From the NCBI RefSeq assembly GCF_900170035.1, contig NZ_LT828542.1, positions 246,610 to 310,609 on the forward strand: a stretch of DNA of 64,000 nucleotides, given 5' to 3'. Source of the stretch: Desulfamplus magnetovallimortis (GTDB lineage Bacteria > Desulfobacterota > Desulfobacteria > Desulfobacterales > Desulfobacteraceae). Every line of letters begins with the position of its first letter. Within the stretch, counting starts at the first letter, position 1. Of this stretch, positions 36,277-43,799 are shown piece by piece. Made by a program: the position numbers and the translations under genes. The notes beneath the pieces are model-generated. The model saw only the letters and a list, made by a program, of their open reading frames with translations. It was not told where the DNA came from and made no database searches.

Positions 36277-37215
36277 ATGCTGAACTACACAATCAGGAGG
36301 CTTCTGCTGCTGATACCGCTCCTGTTTTTTATTTCAGTCATGATTTTCGGTATTTTAAAACTGACGCCCGGAGATCCGGCTGTTGTGCTTCTTGGAGAGA
36401 GAGCAACTGAAGAGGCACTGGAGCTTACGAGGGAAAAATATGCATTAAACAGCCCCTTTTACGTTCAGTATGTCAAAATGATGGGCAACTTTTTCACAGG
36501 TGAGCTTAAATCCATCTATTACAAAGAAAATGTCATAATGGTGGTGCTTAAAAAAATGATCCCGACACTGGAACTTGGATTAACAGCATTGATGCTTGCA
36601 ATCGCCGTTTCCATTCCAGCAGGGATCATTTCATCTGTGAAGAGAAATTCCATTTTTGATTATACATCCATGACAACTGCACTTTTTGGAATATCAATCC
36701 CTGTATTTTTTACAGGGATTTTGCTCATTTATCTCTTTGCAGTAAAACTTAAGGTGCTGCCTGCATCCGGATATGGTGGAAGTATGTTTACAATTGAAGG
36801 ATTGCGACATCTTGTCATGCCTGCTTTTGTACTCTCTTTTACAATGATGGCATCCACAACCCGCATTACCCGTTCATCCATGCTTGATCTTCTTCAGGAA
36901 GACTATATAAGAACAGCAAGAGCTAAAGGTGTCAAAGAGAACCAAGTTATTTTAAAACACGCCTTTAAAAATGCTCTTATGCCAATTGCAACCAATGTGG
37001 GCAACCAGATTGCAAGATTGTTTGCAGGTGCAGTTTTAACGGAAACTGTATTTGCCTGGCCAGGTGTCGGACGACTTGCTGTCAATGCAATCTTCAGGAG
37101 GGATGAGCCACTTGTTTTCGGATGTGTTCTGATTCTCTCGGTAATATATGTGGTTGTAAATCTTATGGTTGATCTCTTTTATGGAATCATAAACCCCCGG
37201 ATACGATATGAATAA
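36277..37215 (+). CDS. ABC transporter permease, DppB/OppB type
   Basis: 312 residues, six predicted helices. N-terminus MLNYTIRRLLLLIPLLFFIS and LTPGDPAVVLLGERAT are typical of DppB. The EAA loop that contacts the ATPases is DYIRTARAKGVKENQVILKHAFKNAL in parts (about 210-235). SD GGAG lies 5 nt before the ATG. The 8-bp overlap with the next permease suggests coupled translation. Confidence 0.95.
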   Translation: MLNYTIRRLLLLIPLLFFISVMIFGILKLTPGDPAVVLLGERATEEALELTREKYALNSPFYVQYVKMMGNFFTGELKSIYYKENVIMVVLKKMIPTLELGLTALMLAIAVSIPAGIISSVKRNSIFDYTSMTTALFGISIPVFFTGILLIYLFAVKLKVLPASGYGGSMFTIEGLRHLVMPAFVLSFTMMASTTRITRSSMLDLLQEDYIRTARAKGVKENQVILKHAFKNALMPIATNVGNQIARLFAGAVLTETVFAWPGVGRLAVNAIFRRDEPLVFGCVLILSVIYVVVNLMVDLFYGIINPRIRYE

Positions 37216-38236
37216 TATCTTGAAAATAAAAACATTTTACCTTTTCATAATATCCGCACTTTTGCTTGCAGTAATTTCCCCAAAAGCAGAGATCGACTAT
37301 ATATCCTATGGAATCTTTGCACTTCTTACGCTTATTATCCTCCTGATATCCCTTGCCATTTACCGACACAAAAAGATCAATGCCACCACAATAATAAAAG
37401 GGACAGGGGAACTTGTATGGCGTCGCCTGGCAAAGAACCGCACAGCAACAGCATCCATGATTATTCTCATTCTGCTTTCATTCCTTGCAATACTTGCTCC
37501 ATTCATAACACCCCATGATCCACTTGAAACTGACTGGGGAGCACTCTCACAGGGCATATCATCAAGCCACTGGCTTGGGACAGATGATATGGGACGCGAT
37601 ATCTTTGCAAGAAATCTCTTTGGAATCAGGGTTGCAATGGGGATAGGTGTAACTGCCGTAGTTCTGAACACACTCATCGGCACATTGCTCGGGCTTCTGG
37701 CAGGCTATTATGGCGGTAAAACCGATAATGTGATCATGCGGCTGCTTGAGATATGGAATGCCATACCATTTATCCTCCTTGCCATTGCAGTCATGGCTGC
37801 CCTTGGAACAGGAATCGGCAAACTTATACTGATTGTAAGCCTCTCCAACCTCATGGCATTTGCAAGAATCATAAGAGGATCGGTGATGACTGTTCGGGAA
37901 TTTGACTATGTTGCTGCCGCAAAAGTAATCGGCATAAAGGATTTTCATATCATTATCCGCCATATAATTCCCAACTGCATATCCCCCATACTTGTGCTTG
38001 CAAGTCTCAGCATAGGAGAAACCATTCTTGTAATTGCAGGACTTTCCTTTCTCGGGCTTGGGATTCAGCCACCAATGCCAAGCCTTGGAGGAATGCTATC
38101 CAACGGCCAGCAGTTTCTCCATGAAAATCTTCTTATGTCCATTGTTCCAGGAGTGACCATTCTTCTTATCGTGCTATCATTCAACCTTTTTGGAGATGGA
38201 GTAAGGGATGCCCTTGACAGTCGGCTTGAATCATAA
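37208..38236 (+). CDS. ABC transporter permease, DppC/OppC type
   Basis: 342 residues. Two N-terminal helices (about 10-58) precede the usual DppC body, so the protein is longer than the common 280-300 residues. LAPFITPHDP, HWLGTDDMGRDIFARNLFG and the EAA loop DYVAAAKVIGIKDFHIIIRH are family signatures. SFLGLGIQPPMPSLGGML is the conserved C-terminal segment. It overlaps both neighbours. Confidence 0.95.
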   Translation: MNNILKIKTFYLFIISALLLAVISPKAEIDYISYGIFALLTLIILLISLAIYRHKKINATTIIKGTGELVWRRLAKNRTATASMIILILLSFLAILAPFITPHDPLETDWGALSQGISSSHWLGTDDMGRDIFARNLFGIRVAMGIGVTAVVLNTLIGTLLGLLAGYYGGKTDNVIMRLLEIWNAIPFILLAIAVMAALGTGIGKLILIVSLSNLMAFARIIRGSVMTVREFDYVAAAKVIGIKDFHIIIRHIIPNCISPILVLASLSIGETILVIAGLSFLGLGIQPPMPSLGGMLSNGQQFLHENLLMSIVPGVTILLIVLSFNLFGDGVRDALDSRLES

Positions 38237-39326
38237 AAAAATAACAAATGAGAGTGGTGCTCCGAATAACGGCCATGTCAGACCAGCTGACACAACAAAT
38301 CTTAAAAATCCTTTAAAAACAAAGATTTACAAAGATTTTCCAACAAAATGTACAGATAATGATGATCTACTGCTTCAGATAGAGAATCTTAAAACCTTTT
38401 TCCACACAGAAGACGGATTAATCCGCGGTTGTGATGGTGTAAGCTACAGCGTCAAAAAAGGTCAGACCCTTGCTGTGGTGGGAGAATCAGGTTCCGGCAA
38501 ATCAGTTACTGCCATGTCAATACTGAAACTCATACCCGATCCGCCAGGTAAAATTGCAGGTGGCAGAATACTTTTCAAGGGAAATGATCTTCTCTCCTTT
38601 ACTCCTGATGAGATGCGCAAAATCAGAGGCAATGAAATTGCCATGATATTTCAGGAGCCAATGACATCCCTTAACCCTGTCATGACTGCCGGAGAACAGA
38701 TAAGTGAAAGCCTCATTCTTCATCGGGGCTTTAACAAAAAAGAGGCTATGTCAAATGCTGTTGAGCTTCTATCACTTGTTGGCATTCCGGCTCCGGAAAC
38801 CCGTGCCGGGGAGTATCCACACCAGTTGAGCGGTGGAATGCGCCAGAGGGTGATGATAGCAATTGCCCTTGCCTGCCGTCCGGATCTACTTATTGCTGAT
38901 GAACCAACAAGCGCACTTGATGTAACAATACAGGCACAGATCCTGCGTCTTATAAAAAAACTGCAAAAACAGTTCGGTATGGCAGTCATCCTTATTACCC
39001 ATGACATGGGTGTGGTTGCTGAAACAGCAGATATGGTTGCAGTCATGTACTGCGGCAGGATTGTGGAGTATGGAACCAGCCACGATATTTTTTTCAGCCC
39101 AAGACATCCATATCTTAAGGGACTTCTTCGCTCTGTTCTTAATATTGATAATGAGGAAGATGATCTCTACATAATTGAAGGCAACATTCCAGATCCACTT
39201 AACCTTCCTGAAGGTTGCCCCTTTGAACCAAGATGCCCTGAAAAAATGGATATATGCACAAAACAGCGCCCTGAACCCTTTTTCTTTGGCAATGTACATT
39301 ATGCCTGCTGCTGGCTCCATGCATAA
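38208..39326 (+). CDS. ABC transporter ATP-binding protein, DppD/OppD type, with repeat-derived N-terminus
   Basis: 372 residues from the ATG at 38208 (GGAG 6 nt upstream), overlapping the permease by 29 bp. The real ATPase starts near residue 50 ([17 protein letters not shown]). Walker [10 protein letters not shown], signature LSGGMRQRV, Walker [13 protein letters not shown] and the C-terminal oligopeptide domain with Cys residues [14 protein letters not shown] follow. The first about 48 residues are not part of the family; they are partly translated from an F2-like repeat (about 38266-38340). No other ATG/GTG start fits between the repeat and the domain. Confidence 0.92.
   Translation: MPLTVGLNHKKITNESGAPNNGHVRPADTTNLKNPLKTKIYKDFPTKCTDNDDLLLQIENLKTFFHTEDGLIRGCDGVSYSVKKGQTLAVVGESGSGKSVTAMSILKLIPDPPGKIAGGRILFKGNDLLSFTPDEMRKIRGNEIAMIFQEPMTSLNPVMTAGEQISESLILHRGFNKKEAMSNAVELLSLVGIPAPETRAGEYPHQLSGGMRQRVMIAIALACRPDLLIADEPTSALDVTIQAQILRLIKKLQKQFGMAVILITHDMGVVAETADMVAVMYCGRIVEYGTSHDIFFSPRHPYLKGLLRSVLNIDNEEDDLYIIEGNIPDPLNLPEGCPFEPRCPEKMDICTKQRPEPFFFGNVHYACCWLHA
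38266..38340 (+). repeat. F2-like element inside a coding sequence
   Basis: Head ATAACGGCCATG as in the 20.86-kb copy, stem A TGTCAG/CTGACA around ACCAG (a third paired variant), then a degenerate second half. It encodes residues about 20-45 of the ATPase. Confidence 0.65.
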
Positions 39327-39374
39327 AAAAGGCTGTAATTGGCAATGTCAGAGACCATCAATAAATGAAAAGTA

Positions 39375-40562
39375 ATGACAAAAAACATGAACTCCCAAAA
39401 TAACACTGAAAAAGTACTTTCTGTAAGGGGTCTTAAAGTCTATTTTCCCGTAAAAAAAGGAATCTTCAAAAAAACAGTCGGCCATGTCAAAGCTGTTGAT
39501 GGTGTCTCTTTTGATATCTACAGAGGAAAAACTCTGGGGCTTGTGGGCGAATCCGGCTGCGGCAAAACAACTGTTGCCAAGGCAATTGTAAAACTTGTCC
39601 ATGCCCATGAAGGTGAAGTGATATGCAAGGGGACAGACCTATTAACAGCTAAACCGTCAAAGCTCAGGGAGCTTAGAAAGCATATCCAGATGATATTTCA
39701 GGATCCGTTCTCATCCCTTGATCCTAAAATGACTGTGGGCAATATTATAGGAGAAGCTGTAAAATTTCACAGACCAGATGAAGATACGGAAAAACTGGTA
39801 CTGAATTATATGGAGATCACAGGACTTAGGGGAGAGTATTATAAGCGTTATCCCCATGAATTCTCCGGCGGGCAGCGCCAAAGAATTGGTATTGCAAGGG
39901 CACTTGCAACAGAGCCTTCTATTGTGGTTGCAGATGAACCGGTCTATGCCCTTGATGTCTCTGTTCAGGCAAAGGCGTTGAATCTTATGAAGAACCTTCA
40001 GCAACGCCTTGATCTTTCATATCTTTTTATCACCCACGATCTTTCAGTTGTAAAGCACATTTCCCATCAAATTGCTGTTATGTATCTTGGGAGTATTGTG
40101 GAAATTTTCAATTCAAAAGATCTTAAAAATAAAACAGTTCACCCTTACACCAGGGCACTGATTTCAAGCATACCATCTTCGACTCCTGGACAAAAACGCG
40201 AAGAGATTATTCTTCAAGGAGAAATTCCCTCTCCCATGAATGCTCCGCCGGGCTGTAAATTCCAGACAAGATGTCAATATAAAACTTCCATATGCGAAAA
40301 GGTGAAACCGGAACTTGAACCGATCAACTCATCTTCAATCTCCAGCGCGCAAAAATCACCACTGGGAGCATCAAACCTACCACCGGTGCAATCACACAAT
40401 TCAGTTTCAACCATGCCAAACAGAAATAAACATTTACAGGGAAATATACCAGCCTCTGAATTAACCCATCTTGTTGCATGCCACAACTGGCGATCTCTGC
40501 CCTTCAATATAGACAATCTGCACTTCAATATAGACAAAAAAGCTGGAAACATTGCTCCATGA
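39375..40562 (+). CDS. ABC transporter ATP-binding protein, DppF/OppF type
   Basis: 395 residues, about 70 longer than usual. VRGLKVYFPVKKGIFKKTVG and then Walker A GESGCGKTTVAK, Q-loop MIFQDPFSSLDPKMTV, signature FSGGQRQRIGIARAL, Walker B VVADEPVYALDVS and the CxxxxRC oligopeptide tail (GCKFQTRCQYKTSIC). A Ser/Asn/Pro-rich insert (about 325-365) separates this tail from the normally adjoining HLVACH, and an FNID repeat ends the protein. The conserved ATP loop reads VYALD where most relatives have VSALD. The stop overlaps the next ATG (ATGA). Confidence 0.93.
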   Translation: MTKNMNSQNNTEKVLSVRGLKVYFPVKKGIFKKTVGHVKAVDGVSFDIYRGKTLGLVGESGCGKTTVAKAIVKLVHAHEGEVICKGTDLLTAKPSKLRELRKHIQMIFQDPFSSLDPKMTVGNIIGEAVKFHRPDEDTEKLVLNYMEITGLRGEYYKRYPHEFSGGQRQRIGIARALATEPSIVVADEPVYALDVSVQAKALNLMKNLQQRLDLSYLFITHDLSVVKHISHQIAVMYLGSIVEIFNSKDLKNKTVHPYTRALISSIPSSTPGQKREEIILQGEIPSPMNAPPGCKFQTRCQYKTSICEKVKPELEPINSSSISSAQKSPLGASNLPPVQSHNSVSTMPNRNKHLQGNIPASELTHLVACHNWRSLPFNIDNLHFNIDKKAGNIAP

Positions 40563-41278
40563 AACCTGTAATCGGTATTACAACCCATCTTGATAACAGC
40601 CGCCCCCAAAAGATATATGCTGCTGTCAGCAACAGTTATGTTCAATCAATTTTAATGGCAGGTGGGATTCCTGTAATGCTCCCTGTGGTTGAAGATCAGG
40701 ATATGGCAGCAGAATACCTTTCTGTTATTGACGGACTGCTTCTGTCAGGTGGAGAAGATGTATGCACAATGGTCTATGGAGAGAACCCCATAAAAGAGGT
40801 TGAGATGTTCTGCCCCCAGCGGGACAGCTTTGAAATAAATCTTTTTGCTGCGGCAATTGAACAGAACATGCCGGTACTTGGAATATGTAGGGGACTTCAG
40901 GTTATGAATACAGCACTTGGCGGGACTTTATATCAGGATATCTTCACCCAGTGCAAAAATATCCTTGGGCACCTGCCAAGACGACTTCCTGTTGATACTC
41001 TCTACCACACAATAAGCATCAAAGAGGATTCCATACTCTTTGATATTTTCGGCAAAAATGAGCTTCGGGTAAACTCATACCACCATCAGGCAGCAAAAGA
41101 TGTGGCTGATGCCTTCAGACCAACTGCTTTTTCAACGGATAATATCATTGAAGGAATTGAACATTTAAGCAGAACATTTGTAATAGGAGTGCAGTGGCAT
41201 CCGGAGGATCTGACTGTCAAGCACCCCCATTTTATAAAACTTTTTAAAGCTCTTGTTGATGCTGCATCCCGGGACTGA
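40559..41278 (+). CDS. class I glutamine amidotransferase-like hydrolase (gamma-glutamyl-GABA hydrolase/PuuD type)
   Basis: 239 residues from the ATG at 40559 that overlaps the transporter stop. KPVIGITTHLD at the start, DGLLLSGGEDV, the nucleophile in LGICRGLQVMN (Cys about residue 105) and the His/Glu pair in VQWHPEDL complete the catalytic triad of this peptidase C26 group. Members cleave gamma-glutamyl bonds. Coupling to the peptide transporter suggests it breaks down an imported gamma-glutamyl compound, an inference. Confidence 0.92.
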   Translation: MKPVIGITTHLDNSRPQKIYAAVSNSYVQSILMAGGIPVMLPVVEDQDMAAEYLSVIDGLLLSGGEDVCTMVYGENPIKEVEMFCPQRDSFEINLFAAAIEQNMPVLGICRGLQVMNTALGGTLYQDIFTQCKNILGHLPRRLPVDTLYHTISIKEDSILFDIFGKNELRVNSYHHQAAKDVADAFRPTAFSTDNIIEGIEHLSRTFVIGVQWHPEDLTVKHPHFIKLFKALVDAASRD

Positions 41279-41419
41279 TAGAAAAGACAAAAGACTTCAA
41301 CATCAACAGTGCCTTCGGTTCAAAATTTCTTGAACCTACTTGATTATGTTTTCTGGTTTAATTCCAGTGGAATCAGATTTTTCTACCTGTTTTCCCGTCA
41401 CCTGACAGGAATTTCTCAT

Positions 41420-41509
41420 TCATGTTGAAATTCCCATTTTGGGAAGAATATAGAGCTGCATCAACAGATACACTCCAATAATAACAATAAAAAGGACTAT
41501 TTCCTGCAT
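41420..41509 (-). CDS. 29-residue single-helix membrane protein
   Basis: Short gene on the minus strand: M-QEIVLFIVIIGVYLLMQLY then ILPKMGIST. The ATG at 41507-41509 is preceded by a near-perfect SD AAGGAGG at 9 nt. Residues 4-21 are a strong transmembrane helix, followed by a short polar tail with PKMG. It is too short for most gene finders. It is isolated on its strand, facing the amidotransferase gene. Function unknown; tiny membrane proteins often regulate larger membrane complexes. The SD and clean helix make it likely to be real. Confidence 0.65.
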   Translation of the reverse strand: MQEIVLFIVIIGVYLLMQLYILPKMGIST

Positions 41510-41560
41510 TATGGGTGACCTCCTTCTATTATGAAATAAATTATTTTTATTTATCCTGAC

Positions 41561-41651
41561 TTTACCGTGAAAATACCCCTCATCATTTTCATAATCGGGG
41601 GTGGCACTGCAAAGACAAGGCATTCCTTGTCTCTACTGCCATGATGGTTTA
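41561..41651 (-). repeat. F1 element carrying an F5 palindrome in its hairpin loop
   Basis: TTTACCGTGAAAAT, GGGGGTGGCA on one side and TGCCATGATGGTTTA on the other. The loop of stem 1 holds AAAGACAAGG-CATT-CCTTGTCTCT (41611-41634), the F5 palindrome. Confidence 0.8.
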
Positions 41652-41802
41652 ATCCATTCAACCAGATGCTGTTAAATTCAATAACCATCTTATGATCACT
41701 CAAGTTCATGAAAGTCAGAATATGTTTTAACGCTAAATGTATGCACTACAAATAAGGATACAAGGGCACAAATCATATTTTTCAACAATTTAAAGGATTA
41801 AA

Positions 41803-42009
41803 ATGCAAATGGGTAAATGCCGAAACCACCCGGACAGGGAGACACCATACCAGTGCATGAAACACAACTATTTTCTATGTAACGAATGCCTTCAATGCAG
41901 TGACCCCGATATTTACTGCAAATTCAGATCATCATGCCCTATTCACTTCTCTTCCAAAAAAGGCTTTGACAAGGAAGAAGAGAAAGAAAAGACAGAGATC
42001 AACGGATAG
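41803..42009 (+). CDS. small Cys/His-rich, probably zinc-binding protein
   Basis: 68 residues, ATG with AAAGGA upstream. Ligand pattern CRNHPDRETPYQCMKHNYFL, then CNECLQCSDPDIYCKFRSSC and PIH: nine Cys and His-rich pairs that could bind two zinc ions in B-box-like fashion. The tail is highly charged (KEEEKEKTE). I do not recognise the family name. It is 39 bp before the Nudix gene, which also has a zinc ribbon, and likely shares its transcript. Confidence 0.75.
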   Translation: MQMGKCRNHPDRETPYQCMKHNYFLCNECLQCSDPDIYCKFRSSCPIHFSSKKGFDKEEEKEKTEING

Positions 42010-42048
42010 ATCATTGATGAAAACAATGACAGATTGACGAGGAAAAAG

Positions 42049-42591
42049 ATGACTATTAATTTCTGTTCCAACTGTGGCGGTCCAATGGAACAACGTATTC
42101 CCGAAGCAGATGACCACATAAGATCTGTTTGCAAACACTGCGGATTTATACACTATCTAAACCCCAAAACAGTGGTTGGGACAATTCCTGAATATAAGGA
42201 TAAAATCCTTTTATGCCGCAGAAATATTGAACCACAAAAAGGTAAATGGACTTTACCGGCAGGTTATCTTGAAAACGGCGAAAGCGTTCAGGACGGTGCG
42301 GCAAGAGAAACCCTTGAGGAGACCCTTGCAAACGTTAAAATAATTGAGCCATACCGAATGTTCAACATTGTACATGTTAACCAGATCTATGTTATGTTCA
42401 GAGCCACTCTTCCCTCACCGGAATTTGGCCCCACAAAGGAGAGCATGGATGTTCGTCTCTTCCATGAAAAAGATATTCCATGGGAAAACATAGCATTCAA
42501 GGTCATAAAAGAGACCCTTAGAAATTATTACTGTGACAAAAAGAAAGGTATATACCCATTCAAGGTTGGGGATATTCATCGACACAGTTGA
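42049..42591 (+). CDS. Nudix hydrolase with N-terminal zinc ribbon (NUDX23-like)
   Basis: 180 residues from the ATG at 42049 (GAGG upstream). The zinc ribbon FCSNCGGPM ... CKHCGFIHYLNPK (about 5-43) is followed by the Nudix fold. The box GYLENGESVQDGAARETLEE matches Gx5Ex7REUxEE; the usual following Gly is Leu-Ala here. The whole resembles plant NUDX23 and bacterial relatives that hydrolyse FAD or ADP-ribose. It is cytosolic. Substrate assignment is by similarity only. Confidence 0.9.
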   Translation: MTINFCSNCGGPMEQRIPEADDHIRSVCKHCGFIHYLNPKTVVGTIPEYKDKILLCRRNIEPQKGKWTLPAGYLENGESVQDGAARETLEETLANVKIIEPYRMFNIVHVNQIYVMFRATLPSPEFGPTKESMDVRLFHEKDIPWENIAFKVIKETLRNYYCDKKKGIYPFKVGDIHRHS

Positions 42592-43100
42592 AATTTTCTG
42601 CTTCATTTTTTAGCATCCTTCATATGACCTCAAAAGTACTTTACACTTTGAAAATGATACTCCCTTAAAAATGGGTCTATCTTTCTGAAAAGTGTAAAGA
42701 GGTGAATGAAGCATGCCCATTTTTTTAAGGAGCATTTCCTGTTCAATTTTCTGCCTGCACATCTGGCAACATCTTTTATAAGAAAGTCCATGTCTTTTAA
42801 GGCTCTAAATAACTTGCCCATTTAAACCAGAGAACCCGGGCATCCCGCCCGCTTCATTAATCAAAATGGGAATGTTATTTCGTGCTCATTCCTTATTGCA
42901 AACATTATGACAGAGTTTATCACTTTAGCCACCTTTGTGAATAAAAAATTGATAAATCATTAACAGTCAAAAGTGTTTGGAATTTGTTTGAAATCATATT
43001 TGCTTTATGGTTAAATACCAGCAATCTTTTAACAAAGAGGTACCCATTAATAACCTTTCTATTCAACTTTTTAATCCAAATACAAAACAAGGAGAATTTA
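42592..43100. other. 509-bp gap with F3, F6 and rubrerythrin leader
   Basis: F3 at 42612-42719 and F6 near 42838-42853 (CGGGC/GCCCG). The last 200 bp are very AT-rich and should carry the rubrerythrin promoter. An imperfect dyad TTGATAAATCATTAA near 42946 is only faintly like a PerR box. Confidence 0.5.
42612..42719 (+). repeat. F3 long inverted-repeat element
   Basis: Outer arms GCATCCTTCAT / ATGAAGCATGCC, inner arms CTTTACACTTT / AAAGTGTAAAG. Confidence 0.85.
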
Positions 43101-43622
43101 ATGAGCAAGACAACCGAAAATCTCAAAGCAGCATTTGCAGGTGAATCCCAGGCACGGAATAAATATACCTATTTTGCAGAAGTTGCAAAAAAAGAGGGCT
43201 ACCATTACATTGCAAAGGTCTTTGAAGAGAGTGCAGATAATGAGAAACGACATGCAAAGGATCATTTCAAGCTGCTTGGAGGGATAGGTGATACAGTTGC
43301 AAACCTTAAGGAGGCAATTGCAGGTGAGGATTATGAAACTGTTACCATGTACCCTGATTTTGCAAAAGATGCAGAAGAAGAGGGAAACAAGGAGGCTGCC
43401 AACCTTTTCAAACAGATAGGCAAAATTGAAGCACTTCACAGAGACCGCTATAAAAGATGCCTTGAAATGGTAGAAAAAGGGACAGTCTTTAAGAGGGAAA
43501 AACCCATAAAATGGAAATGCAGCCTTTGCGGATATACCCATGAAGGAACAGAGCCACCTCCGCAATGCCCAAGCTGCAAACATCCTAAAGAGTATTATGA
43601 ACCTGCAAGTATGGATATTTAA
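43101..43622 (+). CDS. rbr: rubrerythrin
   Basis: 173 residues; ATG at 43101 with SD AAGGAG 7 nt upstream (the longer frame from 42984 is not used). The N-terminal four-helix bundle carries the di-iron ligands in AFAGESQARNKYTYFAE, ADNEKRHAKDHF, and GNKEAANLFKQIGKIEALH. The C-terminal rubredoxin-like centre has WKCSLCGYTHEG and PQCPSCKHPKEYY (two CxxC). Rubrerythrin reduces peroxide in the cytosol of anaerobes. The complete set of ligands suggests it is active. Confidence 0.96.
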   Translation: MSKTTENLKAAFAGESQARNKYTYFAEVAKKEGYHYIAKVFEESADNEKRHAKDHFKLLGGIGDTVANLKEAIAGEDYETVTMYPDFAKDAEEEGNKEAANLFKQIGKIEALHRDRYKRCLEMVEKGTVFKREKPIKWKCSLCGYTHEGTEPPPQCPSCKHPKEYYEPASMDI

Positions 43623-43678
43623 AAACACTTTTGGCACCTTCATTTCTTGCTTGACGCTTTCATAAACTATTGCATTGT

Positions 43679-43713
43679 CAGCACTTGATTTTAGGGTAGC
43701 ACTTGATTTTAGG
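43679..43713 (+). repeat. short direct repeat
   Basis: AGCACTTGATTTTAGGG occurs twice in a row, 18 bp apart, downstream of the rubrerythrin gene. Confidence 0.8.
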
Positions 43714-43747
43714 GTTCTCAGATAAAATCATCAGATGAAAACCCGGT

Positions 43748-43771
43748 AGAGACAAGGCATGCCTTGTCTCT
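43748..43771. repeat. F5 palindrome, 24 bp
   Basis: AGAGACAAGGCA followed by its reverse complement, the same core as at 36.1 kb. Confidence 0.9.
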
Positions 43772-43799
43772 CAAAAAAACGCAACACATGAAATGAAGG

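Noticed and set aside
42946..42960. PerR-like operator upstream of rubrerythrin
   Set aside because: The dyad matches only five of seven pairs and the consensus is poorly met; too weak to call.
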